Counted from the stretch's first letter, positions 51,525 to 61,009 are shown. The stretch is DNA of 64,000 nt from Hyphomonas sediminis (GCF_019679475.1 NZ_JAIEZP010000001.1:558001-622000), one strand, 5' to 3'. Numbers and translations: made by a program. The notes: a model not told the origin generated them from the letters alone.

Positions 51525-52459
51525 CTGACTCCTCCCAGGCCGCTGTGCCAGACGTCATTTCCCTACCCGCCAGCCGGAGCTGGCTTGGCCCGCTGATGGT
51601 GCTCAGCGGCGGCGTCTGCATTGGCTTTGCGCCGATCGGCCTGCGCATCGGCGTCGAACAGTTCGGCAATGAACTCGGGCCCCAGGCGATCGCCATGTGG
51701 CGCTACATCTTCGCGACGCCAATCCTGTTTGCACTCGTGCTGCTCATCCGCCGGCGCCTGCCCCGGCCGCCCAACCTGTTCATCATCCTGGCGGGAACCT
51801 TCTTCGCCATCGACATCGGCCTCTGGCACTGGGCCCTGACGATGACGAGCGTGTCGAACGCCACTTTCATCGTGAACCTCGGCAATGTCTGCGCAGGACT
51901 TGTCGCCTGGTTTTTCCTGCGCGAACGGCCGGCGAATGTCTGGTTCGTGGCAGCCGCACTCGCTGTCGCAGGCGCAGCGGCCCTCTCGCTGGGCGGACCC
52001 GGCCTGCACAATGGTGGCCTGAAGGGCGACCTCTTCGCGCTCGCGGCCGCCTGTTTCGTCGCCGGTTACATGTTGTGTTCCAAGCTCGGCCGGCGCAACC
52101 TCAGCGGCATCGAAGCGATCTTCTGGCTCAGCGTGACCGAATCCATTGTCGCTTTCCTGATGGTGCAGCTGGCAGGAGAGCGCCCGGTCCCGCTCACGCC
52201 GAACGGCTTCATCATTCCGCTGCTGCTCGCCGTTGTCGCACATGTCATGGGACAAGGCCTCATCGTGTCCGGCCTTGGCTGGACACGAACTTCCGTCGCG
52301 GGCATCCTCGTCCTGTCCCAGCCGGTGGTCGCCGCTGCAGTGGCCTGGAAACTTTTCGAGGAACCCCTGACCGCTTTGCAGGCAGCCGGCGCAGCGACCA
52401 TCCTTGTCGCTGTCTGGCTGGCCCAGCGCGAGCGCGCGCCGCGCAACCAGGCCGCTTAG
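51521..52459 (+). CDS. EamA/DMT-family transporter
   Basis: 312 residues with ten hydrophobic segments, two five-helix EamA repeats (LGPLMVLSGGVCIGFAPIGL ... FIVNLGNVCAGLVAWFFLRE; DLFALAAACFVAGYMLCSKL ... ILVLSQPVVAAAVAWKLFEE). The PVVAAxxxWxLFxE end is characteristic. Exporters of this family move amino acids or metabolites outward. The substrate cannot be told. Coupled to gluQRS by ATGA without clear functional relation. Confidence 0.9.
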   Translation: MTDSSQAAVPDVISLPASRSWLGPLMVLSGGVCIGFAPIGLRIGVEQFGNELGPQAIAMWRYIFATPILFALVLLIRRRLPRPPNLFIILAGTFFAIDIGLWHWALTMTSVSNATFIVNLGNVCAGLVAWFFLRERPANVWFVAAALAVAGAAALSLGGPGLHNGGLKGDLFALAAACFVAGYMLCSKLGRRNLSGIEAIFWLSVTESIVAFLMVQLAGERPVPLTPNGFIIPLLLAVVAHVMGQGLIVSGLGWTRTSVAGILVLSQPVVAAAVAWKLFEEPLTALQAAGAATILVAVWLAQRERAPRNQAA

Positions 52460-52526
52460 GTCTCGCAACTGTCATCTGTTTGGTTTAAGGCGCTTCCTTC
52501 GTGACCATCGCTCGAAGGAGGCCCTC

Positions 52527-54116
52527 ATGCGCCTGGCCGTCGCCGCCCTTGTTTCCTCGCTCGCCCTAGCCACCGCCTGTGCTGCTGCTGTTGCCACCGG
52601 CAACACATCGCTCACCAGCGCGGCGCCTGCGCACGAACCGATCCTGCCGATCCAGGCCGGGGACGCCTACTACACCAAGGCCGCAGAAGCCGTGGACACT
52701 CGTATCGCCCAACGCGGCATCAAGCCCGCCAAGAACATCATTCTCTTCATCGGCGACGGTATGGGCATTTCGACCATCACGGCGGCGCGCATCTATGCGG
52801 GCCAGTCTGCCGGCGTTGATGGCGAGAGCTACCGTCTCGCCATGGAAACGCTGCCCTCCTCCGCGCTTTCGAAAACCTACAGCCATGACTACCAGGTCGC
52901 CGACTCTGCAGCGACGGCGACGGCGATGACTGCCGGCCTCAAAACCAAATCCGGCTTCCTCGGCGTGTCCGGCGCAGTCAATTTCGGCAACTGCGCCAGC
53001 GTACCGGGCAATGAAGCCGACACGATCTTTGAACTGGCCTATCGCTCTGGCCTCGCCACCGGCGTCATCTCAACGGCGCGTATCACGCACGCCACCCCTG
53101 GCTCGACCTATGCCAAAGTTCCCCACCGCAACTGGGAAGCCGACAGCGATATGCGCGGCGCCTCTTCTGACACCTGCAAGGACATCGCCCGCCAGCTGAT
53201 CGAAGGCGCCGCGAGCGACTTCGATGTCATCATGGGCGGCGGCCGCTCCAAATTCCTTCCCAAGGAAACTCAGGACCCGGAATATACCGATCAGACCGGC
53301 GACCGCGCCGATGGCCGCAACCTGATGGAAGAATGGGCCACCAAAGGCGGCGACCGGGCAACCTTCACCGATCAGGCCGGCTTCGATGCCGTCAACTTCG
53401 ACTCCGACATCAAAGTGCTTGGCCTGTTTGAGCCCTCGCACATGCAGTACGAACTCGACCGCGAGCAGGATACCGCTGGCGAGCCGTCGCTCGAAGCGAT
53501 GACCCGGGCGGCGATTACGCGCCTCGCCCGCAACGATGAAGGCTTTGTCCTGATGGTTGAAGGCGGACGGATCGACCACGCCCACCATGCCGGCAACGCA
53601 ATCCGCGCGCTGGAAGACACGCTCGCCTTCGACGCCGCCATTGCCGCAGCACTCGAAATGACGAATGCGGAAGATACCTTGATCATCGTGACGGCGGACC
53701 ATTCCCACACTTTCACGATCAACGGCTATCCGCAGCGCGGCAACCCGATCCTCGGCCTTGTTACCGCTGGCGCTTCTGCCGAAGGCGGCTCGCTTGGCGC
53801 AGACGGACTGCCCTACACAACGCTGAGCTATGCCAACGGCCCGGGCGCCTGCCGCGAAACTGGCAAAGATGAAGAGGGCAAGCCGATCTACGACTGCAAA
53901 CGCTATGACCTGACGGGCGTGGACACGATGGCGCCAGACTTCCGCCAGCAGTCGCTCGTTCCGCTCTATTCGGAAACGCATGGCGGCGAAGATGTTGCCG
54001 CCTTTGCCTCGGGCCCGGGCTCGATGCTGATCTCGGGCGTGATTGAGCAGAACGAACTTTTCCACGTGATGGGCCGCGCTATTGGCCTCATCCCGGCACC
54101 GGCGACCGAAGAGTAA
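52527..54116 (+). CDS. Alkaline phosphatase (PhoA superfamily)
   Basis: Periplasmic or surface phosphomonoesterase, 529 residues. Metal/Ser motif AKNIILFIGDGMGISTITAA, nucleophile VADSAATATAMTAGLKTKSG, metal ligands MVEGGRIDHAHHAGNAIRAL and VTADHSHTFTINGYPQRG. The signal region LAVAALVSSLALATACAAAV has a possible but non-ideal lipobox. ATG at 52527 follows AGGAGG by five bases; the in-frame start at 52404 lies inside the previous gene. No Pho box was searched with certainty. Two extra Cys (FGNCASVPG, GACRETG) may pair. Confidence 0.94.
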   Translation: MRLAVAALVSSLALATACAAAVATGNTSLTSAAPAHEPILPIQAGDAYYTKAAEAVDTRIAQRGIKPAKNIILFIGDGMGISTITAARIYAGQSAGVDGESYRLAMETLPSSALSKTYSHDYQVADSAATATAMTAGLKTKSGFLGVSGAVNFGNCASVPGNEADTIFELAYRSGLATGVISTARITHATPGSTYAKVPHRNWEADSDMRGASSDTCKDIARQLIEGAASDFDVIMGGGRSKFLPKETQDPEYTDQTGDRADGRNLMEEWATKGGDRATFTDQAGFDAVNFDSDIKVLGLFEPSHMQYELDREQDTAGEPSLEAMTRAAITRLARNDEGFVLMVEGGRIDHAHHAGNAIRALEDTLAFDAAIAAALEMTNAEDTLIIVTADHSHTFTINGYPQRGNPILGLVTAGASAEGGSLGADGLPYTTLSYANGPGACRETGKDEEGKPIYDCKRYDLTGVDTMAPDFRQQSLVPLYSETHGGEDVAAFASGPGSMLISGVIEQNELFHVMGRAIGLIPAPATEE

Positions 54117-54228
54117 TCTCAAGCGAGGTGGGGTGGCCACGCGCCCCTCACCTTGCGTCACTCTGGCCAAAAACACAGCCTTGCGCGAGACTTCCTCCCA
54201 ACAAGAAAACCGGGAGGAAAACCAAGCC

Positions 54229-55329
54229 ATGAAAGCCGCCGTAATGCGGGCGCCGAAGGCGCCATTGTCGATCGAAGAGGTAACGATCTCAAAGCCGGGA
54301 CCGCGCGAAGTGCTCGTTCGTCTCAAGGCCATGGGCGTCTGCCATTCCGACGTTCACTTCTGGGACGGCGCTTTCCCGGCAGAACTCCCCGTCATCCTCG
54401 GGCACGAAAGCGCTGGCGTCGTGGAAGCCGTCGGCTCCATGGTCTCCGCTGTAAAGCCGGGCGACCATGTGATCTCCATTCTCTCGCCGTTCTGTGGCAC
54501 CTGCGAATATTGCCTGACCGGCCATATGTCCGTCTGCCATACGGTGAACCGCGACCAGTTTCAGCGTAGCGTCACCGAAGCGCCCCGCCTCTCTATCGGC
54601 AAGGAAAAGGTCGGCCAGTTCCTGAACCTCTCATCCTTTGCTGAGCAGATCCTCGTGCATGAAAATACGCTCTGCGTGATCGACAAGGACATGCCGATGG
54701 ACCGGGCCTGCCTCATCGGCTGCGGCGTAATCACCGGCGTGGGCTCCGTCTTTCATTCGGCGCAAGTCGAGCCTGGATCAACCGTTGCCGTCGTCGGCTG
54801 TGGCGGCGTCGGCCTTGCCGCTATCAATGGCGCTGCAATTGCCGGGGCAAGCCGGATCATCGCAGTCGACCTTTCGGATGAGAAACTGCAACTCGCCACC
54901 CGCTTTGGTGCAACCGATGTGATCAACCCGACCAAAGTGAACGCCATCGAGGCCGTCAAGGAGCTGACCAAGGGCGGCGTTCACTATTCCTTCGAATGCG
55001 TCGGCGCCAAGCAGACAGCCGAAATGGCCTACCACATGCTCCGTCCACGGGGTGTCGCCACCGTGATCGGAATGATCCAGCCGGGGGTAAATATCGAGAT
55101 TCCCGGCATCGAACTTCTGGTCACGGAAAAGCGTCTGCAAGGCGCCGTGATGGGTTCCAACCGGTTCCGGATCGACTTTCCCCGCCTTGTGGACCTTTAC
55201 AAACAAGGCCGCCTGCACCTCGACGATTTGATCTCTGATCGCATCGGGCTGGATGGCATCACCGCCGCGATGCAGAACCTCAAGGACAATAAGGGTTCCG
55301 TTGCCCGTCAAGTCGTCGTGCTGGACTAG
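54229..55329 (+). CDS. Zinc-dependent alcohol dehydrogenase (MDR superfamily)
   Basis: 366 residues. Catalytic zinc ligands: Cys in LKAMGVCHSDVHFWDGAFP, His-Glu in ILGHESAGVVE, and a later Cys (CLIGCGVITGVGSVF). Structural zinc: CGTCEYCLTGHMSVC (four Cys). Rossmann GCGGVGLAAINGAAIAGASR binds NAD(P), with DLSDEK suggesting NAD. ATG at 54229 follows GGGAGG at 12 bases; longer starts have no support. Class-III-like or long-chain ADH; the physiological alcohol is unknown. Follows alkaline phosphatase after 112 bp; convergent with pyrD. Confidence 0.94.
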   Translation: MKAAVMRAPKAPLSIEEVTISKPGPREVLVRLKAMGVCHSDVHFWDGAFPAELPVILGHESAGVVEAVGSMVSAVKPGDHVISILSPFCGTCEYCLTGHMSVCHTVNRDQFQRSVTEAPRLSIGKEKVGQFLNLSSFAEQILVHENTLCVIDKDMPMDRACLIGCGVITGVGSVFHSAQVEPGSTVAVVGCGGVGLAAINGAAIAGASRIIAVDLSDEKLQLATRFGATDVINPTKVNAIEAVKELTKGGVHYSFECVGAKQTAEMAYHMLRPRGVATVIGMIQPGVNIEIPGIELLVTEKRLQGAVMGSNRFRIDFPRLVDLYKQGRLHLDDLISDRIGLDGITAAMQNLKDNKGSVARQVVVLD

Positions 55330-55344
55330 CTTTGTATGCCCGCG

Positions 55345-56394
55345 CTAGAGATCCTTGCCGACTGCGTCGGCAAGGGTCGAATAGCCATCTTCCGCGAGGC
55401 AATGAGAGAGTTCCCGCGCGACCTTCTTGGCGAGCGCAGGCCCTTCATACACCATGAGCGAATAGAGCTGCACCGCCGAGGCGCCTGCGCGGATCTTTGC
55501 ATAGGCGTCGCGTCCACTGCCGATCCCCCCTGCCCCGATCAGGTCGAACGCGCCATCGAGTGTCCGCGCAAACTGGCGAAGCACTTCCGTTGACGGATGA
55601 AGCAATGGCGCTCCGGAAAGACCACCGGCTTCCGACTTGTCTTCGCTGTGCAGGCTTGGCGGCCGGGCGAGCGTCGTGTTCGAAATGATAAGTCCGGACA
55701 GCCAGGCGCCTTCTGCTTTCACGACGGAGCAGATGTCTGCGATCGCTTCTGCATCAAGATCCGGCGCAAGCTTCAGGAAGACCGGCAGGTCTTTCCGGTC
55801 TGCGCCGCCGCAGCGCGAAAGCAGCTGGGACAAGGATGCCTTGTCCTGCAGGCCGCGCAAACCCGGCGTATTCGGCGAGGAGATGTTGATCGTAATGTAG
55901 CTGGCATGGGGCGCCACCGCCTCAATGCCCGTCACATAATCGCCGATCCGGTCATCGCTGTCCTTGTTGGCGCCCACATTGGCGCCAATCGGGACCGCAT
56001 GGGAATATTTCTCCAGACGGCGGACGAAATAGTCGAGCCCGAAATTGTTGAAGCCCATCCGGTTGATCACCGCGCGGTCTTCGGTCAGACGAAATAGGCG
56101 CGGCTTGGGGTTGCCGGGCTGCGGTTTCGGCGTCACGGTTCCGCATTCGACAAAACCGAATCCGAACTTCGCCATCGCCTCTGGCACTTCACAATTCTTG
56201 TCGAACCCCGCCGCCAGGCCAACGGGCGAACAAAGCCGCAGGCCGGATCTGGGAAGCTCCACCCGCGTCGACACCGGCAGATCGGGCGCATGTGGCGGCA
56301 CACCGGCACCGTATGTCAGCATCCGGATCGTCAGCGTGTGAGCCGTTTCCGGCGGCAGCAAACGGGCAAGCCGGGCTCCGGTTGATGCGATCAT
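55345..56394 (-). CDS. pyrD: Dihydroorotate dehydrogenase (quinone), class 2
   Basis: FMN enzyme of pyrimidine biosynthesis, oxidising dihydroorotate with quinone. 349 residues. PVGLAAGFDKNCEVPEAMAK, ECGTVTPKPQPGNPKPRLFR, AVINRMGFNNFG, and YITINISSPNTPGLRGLQDK (with the class-2 catalytic Ser) are diagnostic. GLIISNTTLARPP and IGAGGIGSGRDAYAKIRAGA complete the FMN site. N-terminal helix region MIASTGARLARLLPPETAHT targets the membrane. ATG at 56394 follows GGAGG by seven bases and shares a base with the DUF952 stop. Its last codons form a 10-bp perfect hairpin (55353-55375). Confidence 0.97.
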   Translation of the reverse strand: MIASTGARLARLLPPETAHTLTIRMLTYGAGVPPHAPDLPVSTRVELPRSGLRLCSPVGLAAGFDKNCEVPEAMAKFGFGFVECGTVTPKPQPGNPKPRLFRLTEDRAVINRMGFNNFGLDYFVRRLEKYSHAVPIGANVGANKDSDDRIGDYVTGIEAVAPHASYITINISSPNTPGLRGLQDKASLSQLLSRCGGADRKDLPVFLKLAPDLDAEAIADICSVVKAEGAWLSGLIISNTTLARPPSLHSEDKSEAGGLSGAPLLHPSTEVLRQFARTLDGAFDLIGAGGIGSGRDAYAKIRAGASAVQLYSLMVYEGPALAKKVARELSHCLAEDGYSTLADAVGKDL

Positions 56395-56735
56395 CAGATT
56401 TCCTCCGGCAGGATTGGCACGCCGCCCTGGTCTGGCTCCAGCCACCATGCCGCTTCAGCGCGTGCAATTTCCAAGGGCGCGTAAAGATGCGGGAACAGAT
56501 CACCGCCCCGGCTCGGTCCCCAGCGAAGAGGCGCAATTGCCTGGCTGTCAAATTGCAAAAGTTTCACGCGGCCTTTTCCGGCGAAGTACCGCTCCGCTGT
56601 TCCGGCAAGCTGCGCGCGCGTGGAGAGATGGACATAGCCATCGGCCAGATCGAGCGCACTGGCGGCATGGCCTGCCTGTTCAGCGGCTTTCCATTCCTCT
56701 TCTGTGAGGAGCTTATAAACAGCGGCGCTCTGCAT
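56394..56735 (-). CDS. DUF952 domain protein
   Basis: 113 residues. YKLLTEEEWKAAEQAGHAAS, ALDLADGYVHLSTRAQLAGT, KLLQFDSQAI and GGDLFPHLYAPLEIARAEAA match the DUF952 family (glutathione-S-transferase-like small fold, activity unknown). The ATG at 56735 is preferred over the GTG-type start at 56771 because of similarity. Coupled to pyrD by TGATG, an arrangement I recall in other alphaproteobacteria. Confidence 0.88.
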   Translation of the reverse strand: MQSAAVYKLLTEEEWKAAEQAGHAASALDLADGYVHLSTRAQLAGTAERYFAGKGRVKLLQFDSQAIAPLRWGPSRGGDLFPHLYAPLEIARAEAAWWLEPDQGGVPILPEEI

Positions 56736-56779
56736 CTTCTCTGCTTTTGCAGGCTTTCCCGCGCGGCGCAACCGCCGCC

Positions 56780-58747
56780 TCAGACCGGACCGGCGCTGGC
56801 CACCGAAGCAGCCGTCCGCGCGAGCATCCAGTGGCCATCAGCGCCCTGGCAGGCAGAGAACCGGCCTCGCTCCTGCCCCGGAATGGCATAGGCCACATCA
56901 CGGCACATGACCGATACGTTGACTGCCGGTTGCTCACTATAAGTCCGCGTCACAGGCGCTGAAGTATCGGCCGAATAGCCCACGGTGCGCAGGTTTGCCT
57001 GGGCGGTTCCGACAAGCTGCGTCCGCTCAAACGTCACCTCGACCTGGCGGCCATCGGGCGTTGAGAGGCGGTGCAACGTTGCGTCAGGGCTGGCACCGAC
57101 CAGACGGACGAACTGCTGCTGCAGGCCGGACATTTCATCGACATTGATCGCAGCGCCTGCTGTCAGGGCTACACGCTCACCGAGGAAGACATCCGCGCCG
57201 CGCTGTGCATTTGCCGGACCGACGACGAAGGGGCGCACTTCTGGCGCGCCAGCCGTCAGGATGGTGGGCGCAGTGCGCGTGACCGGGGCCGGATCAGCAG
57301 AAACCAAAGGCTGAACATCCGAGCGAGCGGGCTTCAGCGAAGCTGCGCCCGGTGGAATGATTGGCTTTGCGGGCGCTGGAACCGCGCTGGCAAGAACAAC
57401 CGGCTTGCTCGCTTCGGCAAGTTTGCGCGCTTCGGCGTCTGCAAGACGCTTGGCCTCGATGTCTGCAAGACGCCGCGCTTCAGCCGCATCGGACACGCGC
57501 TTGGCGTCGAGCGCGGCGAGCCGGGCGGCTTCCTCATCGGCGGCGCGTTTGGCGGCGATATCCGCAAGGCGCTTTTCTTCGGCGGCGGCGGCAGCTTTCT
57601 TCGCTTCCAGCTCAGCGAGGCGTTTTGCTTCGGCTTCAGCAGCGATGCGACGCGCTTCCAGCTCGGCAACCCGTTGTGCTTCGGCTTCAGCGGCACGCTG
57701 AACTTCGAGCTCGGCGAGACGGCGCTGCTCAACCAGCGCAGCGGCGGCCCGTTCGGCTTCCAGCTTTGCCAGACGGTCGGCTTCGGCTTTGGCGGCGGCA
57801 TCCGCAGCGGCCTGCGCGGCGAGACGCTGGGCCTCTTCATTGGCGATCCGCTCGGCTTCTTCGCGTGCAAGGCGCTGACGTTCAGCCTCGATGGCCGCGT
57901 CGCGCGTGGCGAGGGCATCAGCTTCAGCGCGGGCGACGGAAGCAAGACGCTCGGCTTCCGCATCCGCGATCGCGGCGGCAGCGAGGCGCTGGGCTTCTTC
58001 CTGTTGCAGGCGCGCGGCGTCACGCTCTGCGGCCTGATGGGCTTCCACACGGGATTTGAGATAATCGGCAACGCCGCTGTAGTCGAACCAGGGCTGCGGC
58101 GCAGAGCCAGCAGGCGTGGCGACTTCCTGAACAGCGACGGCGGAAACCGAGGCTGGGCCAACAGCGGCGCCCGGATCGGCAGAGGCGCGGCGGACAGTAT
58201 CGTCCCCCTCTTCCGGCAGCAGGCCGGGTTTGCCCTTCAACGTGTTGTCAATGGCGAGCAGCGACAGACCGGCAAGGCCGAGAACCGCAAGGCCCGCAAA
58301 GGCGAGCTGGGAATATTCCCCGAACCGGCCAAGGACCGTTTCGCGGCGCTCTTCTTCGGCGGCATCTTCAGCCGTATCGATGACTTCCTCGACCGGCGGC
58401 ACGACAACCGCAGGCACGCGGCGGACTTCCTCACGCGGGCGAACAGGCTGGGGCCTTGCGGGCGGCGCCCAGGCATCAGGGCGGTTGGCAGGTTCAATCG
58501 GGCGGGTCGCGGGCGCAGCGGCGGCCACTGGAGCGACAGGCTTGGCAGTAGTTACCGGGGCTGCGGCAACAGGCGCCGGCCGCGGCGCGCGTGGGCGCGG
58601 CGCAATCTCGGCGGCGGCCATCTCCTTGGGCTCGTACCCGGCCAGAATGGCGAGCGTCGACTGGGGCCGCATGCCATCGCGGGCACGCAGCCGCGCGCGG
58701 AACGACGCGTCGGCGGTATTACCTGGTATCAGCGGCTCCTGCAGCAT
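56780..58747 (-). CDS. TolA-like membrane coiled-coil protein, unknown function
   Basis: 655 residues. Residues 1-130 are cytosolic, Pro/Ala-rich with conserved-looking LRARDGMRPQSTLAILAGYE. One transmembrane helix spans about 147-166. A periplasmic linker runs 170-230. A long charged coiled coil covers 231-446, its later part made of six near-tandem 17-residue units (342-442; RLAELEAKKAAAAAEEK type). Residues 530-655 are globular, with VNVSVMCRDVAYAIPGQERG and RFSACQGADGHWMLAR (two Cys). This order mimics TolA, but the C-terminal domain is not TolA domain III as far as I can see. Unknown function; divergent from argG. Confidence 0.75.
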   Translation of the reverse strand: MLQEPLIPGNTADASFRARLRARDGMRPQSTLAILAGYEPKEMAAAEIAPRPRAPRPAPVAAAPVTTAKPVAPVAAAAPATRPIEPANRPDAWAPPARPQPVRPREEVRRVPAVVVPPVEEVIDTAEDAAEEERRETVLGRFGEYSQLAFAGLAVLGLAGLSLLAIDNTLKGKPGLLPEEGDDTVRRASADPGAAVGPASVSAVAVQEVATPAGSAPQPWFDYSGVADYLKSRVEAHQAAERDAARLQQEEAQRLAAAAIADAEAERLASVARAEADALATRDAAIEAERQRLAREEAERIANEEAQRLAAQAAADAAAKAEADRLAKLEAERAAAALVEQRRLAELEVQRAAEAEAQRVAELEARRIAAEAEAKRLAELEAKKAAAAAEEKRLADIAAKRAADEEAARLAALDAKRVSDAAEARRLADIEAKRLADAEARKLAEASKPVVLASAVPAPAKPIIPPGAASLKPARSDVQPLVSADPAPVTRTAPTILTAGAPEVRPFVVGPANAQRGADVFLGERVALTAGAAINVDEMSGLQQQFVRLVGASPDATLHRLSTPDGRQVEVTFERTQLVGTAQANLRTVGYSADTSAPVTRTYSEQPAVNVSVMCRDVAYAIPGQERGRFSACQGADGHWMLARTAASVASAGPV

Positions 58748-58921
58748 CAGCCCATCTCCTAGGCGCCAATCCTTAACGCGCCCCCTATTTCCAGTTTACT
58801 ATAATGGACCTATCGGCGGGAAACCATAAAATTCCCTGTAAGCCGCCGCCTTGCCAGCGGGGATGCGGGACTTTAAGGCAACACTTCTCCTCTCTCCCCC
58901 CAGAAAGATGACAGAAACGCC

Positions 58922-60163
58922 ATGTCCAAAGCTGCTTCCGCCCCGAAAAAGGTTGTTCTTGCCTATTCCGGCGGCCTCGACACTTCGATCATCCTGAAAT
59001 GGCTCCAGGTGGAGTTCGGCTGCGAAGTCGTCACCTTCACTGCCGACCTCGGCCAGGGCGAGGAGCTGGAACCGGCCCGCAAGAAGGCGCTCGCCGCCGG
59101 CGTGAAGCCGGAAAACATCTTCATCGAAGATGTCCGCGAGGAATTCGTCCGCGATTTCGTCTTCCCGATGTTCCGCGCCAATGCCGTCTATGAAGGCGTC
59201 TATCTGCTCGGCACCTCGATTGCCCGGCCGCTGATCGCCAAGCGCCAGATCGAGATTGCCGACATGGTCGGCGCCGATGCCGTCTGCCATGGCGCGACCG
59301 GCAAGGGCAATGATCAGGTCCGGTTCGAGCTGGGCTATTATGGCCTCAACCCGGACATCAAGGTGATCGCGCCCTGGCGCGACTGGGCATTCAAATCGCG
59401 CACCGACCTTCTGAAATTCGCCGAAGAGCACGGCATCGAGATCGCCAAGGACAAGCGCGGCGAAGCGCCCTTCTCGGTGGACGCAAACCTGCTCCACTCC
59501 TCCTCCGAGGGCAAGGTTCTGGAAAACCCGGCAGAGGCGGCGCCGGAATTTGTCCATATGCGCACGATCAGCCCGGAAGAAGCGCCCGACGAAGCCGAAG
59601 TGATCACCATCGGCTTTGAAAAAGGCGACGCGGTTGCCATCAATGGCGAAGCGCTGTCGCCGGCGACGCTGCTGACCAAGCTCAACGAATACGGCAAGAA
59701 GCATGGCATTGGCCGGCTCGACCTTCTGGAAAACCGTTTCGTCGGCATGAAGTCGCGCGGCATTTACGAGACGCCGGGCGGCACGATCCTGCTGGTGGCG
59801 CATCGCGGCATCGAGCAGGCAACGCTCGACCGGGGCGCCGCCCACCTGAAGGACGAGCTGATGCCGCGCTATGCGGAGCTCATCTATAACGGCTTCTGGT
59901 GGAGCCCGGAGCGCGAGATGCTGCAGGCCGCCATCGACCATTCCCAGCGCTTCGTCACCGGCGAAGTGACGCTGAAGCTCTATAAGGGCCAGGCCTACCT
60001 CATCGGCCGCTCCAGCCCCTATTCTCTCTACTCGGAGAAGATCGTCACCTTCGAGGACGATCACGGCGCCTACGACCAGAAAGACGCAGCCGGCTTCATC
60101 AAGCTGAACGCCCTGCGCCTGCGCCTCCTGGCCGGCCGCGACCGGAAGTTCGGCAAGAACTGA
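58922..60163 (+). CDS. argG: Argininosuccinate synthase
   Basis: ATP-dependent ligation of citrulline and aspartate. 413 residues. ATP motif [20 protein letters not shown], aspartate/citrulline loops [60 protein letters not shown], and C-terminal [20 protein letters not shown]. Product is used by argH at 30.8-32.2 kb. Single transcript closed by a terminator. The 174-bp upstream region contains a TATAAT (58800-58805) without a matching -35. Confidence 0.97.
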   Translation: MSKAASAPKKVVLAYSGGLDTSIILKWLQVEFGCEVVTFTADLGQGEELEPARKKALAAGVKPENIFIEDVREEFVRDFVFPMFRANAVYEGVYLLGTSIARPLIAKRQIEIADMVGADAVCHGATGKGNDQVRFELGYYGLNPDIKVIAPWRDWAFKSRTDLLKFAEEHGIEIAKDKRGEAPFSVDANLLHSSSEGKVLENPAEAAPEFVHMRTISPEEAPDEAEVITIGFEKGDAVAINGEALSPATLLTKLNEYGKKHGIGRLDLLENRFVGMKSRGIYETPGGTILLVAHRGIEQATLDRGAAHLKDELMPRYAELIYNGFWWSPEREMLQAAIDHSQRFVTGEVTLKLYKGQAYLIGRSSPYSLYSEKIVTFEDDHGAYDQKDAAGFIKLNALRLRLLAGRDRKFGKN

Positions 60164-60189
60164 GCCGCTTCTTCACATAGCCAACACCG

Positions 60190-60225
60190 GCGCCCTCCCC
60201 TGACCTTAAGGGGAGGCGCTTTTTT
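60190..60225 (+). terminator. Rho-independent terminator of argG
   Basis: GCGCC(C)TCCCCT pairs with AGGGGAGGCGC (one bulged C), loop of about six bases, followed by TTTTTT. It begins 26 bp after the stop. Confidence 0.88.
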
Positions 60226-60245
60226 ATGGGCGACCCGCCAGCGCC

Positions 60246-60821
60246 TCAGGACGAATTGAGCCCCGCCCAAGCCGCAGGCCGCGCTTCTTCATCCAGCCGC
60301 AGGATCAGCGCGTCGGTCCATGGCGCGAGGCGGCGGAGGATGTGGGCCGGGACGGGAATGTCTTTCAGGCTTGCGCCTTTCCGTCTGCGGAGGAGACGGG
60401 CCAATCGCTTCGCATGTTTCTCGGGATCATTGAGAACGAGCGCGAGGCGGCGGGCGGCTTCGAGCATCATCGCCCATTGGATGAAGGACGGGTCTGCGGT
60501 TTCGGAATTCGATGATCTTGAAGGCGCGCAGGCTTCTTCGATGAGGCGGAACAGGGCCTCGCGGCGCGCTTGGAGTTTCCCTGGAGTTTCGTTGGAGTTT
60601 TTTGCGGAAACGCCAACGGCGCGCTCGGGCAGGACGATCTCTGCGGCGAGGACATGGATGTAGCGGCGGATGAGGGCGGCAGCGGCCACAAGATGCGCGC
60701 GGGCCTCGCTGGCAATGCCGGTGAAGTGTTCAGGCACGACCGTTCGCAGGAGCTGGCGCAGGGCGCCGAGCACGGCGGCGATGCGGGTCCAGAGTTCCGG
60801 GCGGGGCATGTGATCGAACAT
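60246..60821 (-). CDS. Hypothetical helical protein
   Basis: 191 residues, no family recognised. Predicted all-helical: PELWTRIAAVLGALRQLLRT, EARAHLVAAAALIRRYIHVL, PGKLQARREALFRLIEEACA, MMLEAARRLALVLNDPEKHA followed by KRLARLLRRRKGASLKDIP and HILRRLAPWTDALILRLDEE. Basic, no signal peptide, no Cys motif. Coding character is supported by its even length, plausible start and lack of a better frame on either strand, though the region is GC-rich. Begins 20 bp past the argG terminator. Confidence 0.6.
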   Translation of the reverse strand: MFDHMPRPELWTRIAAVLGALRQLLRTVVPEHFTGIASEARAHLVAAAALIRRYIHVLAAEIVLPERAVGVSAKNSNETPGKLQARREALFRLIEEACAPSRSSNSETADPSFIQWAMMLEAARRLALVLNDPEKHAKRLARLLRRRKGASLKDIPVPAHILRRLAPWTDALILRLDEEARPAAWAGLNSS

Positions 60822-60898
60822 GCGCCGGAGGATGGGGGAGACGGGAAGCCGGGCGGATAAGGTGCCGGGAATTGCGGGTGCCCGCTCTATCCTTCGAC

Positions 60899-60934
60899 CT
60901 CATCCTGAGCCCGGCGAAGGACGCTCAGGATGAG
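60899..60934. repeat. Intergenic inverted repeat with 12-bp arms
   Basis: CTCATCCTGAGC (60899-60910) and GCTCAGGATGAG (60923-60934) are perfect complements around a 12-base loop. The sequence (CTTCGAC-type flanks) belongs to a common alphaproteobacterial dispersed repeat; a degenerate relative lies near 12920. Confidence 0.75.
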
Positions 60935-60971
60935 CTTCGCGGGCAGGGGCGCTGGAATTGCGGGGCTTTCT

Positions 60972-61009
60972 GGGTCCCGGACATTTGCTTCGCAAATTCC
61001 GGGATGACG
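60972..61009 (+). repeat. REP-like intergenic element, copy 2
   Basis: GGGTCCCGGACATTTGC followed by TTCGCAAATTCCGGGATGACG; CCCGGA-CATTTGC pairs with GCAAAT-TCCGGG apart from one bulge. Same 38-39-bp unit as 62306-62344, with the upstream flank TTCTGGGTCCCGG shared. Confidence 0.85.

Noticed and set aside
58800-58805. TATAAT upstream of argG as a promoter -10 element
   Set aside because: No acceptable -35 at 16-18 bp; a single hexamer is expected by chance.
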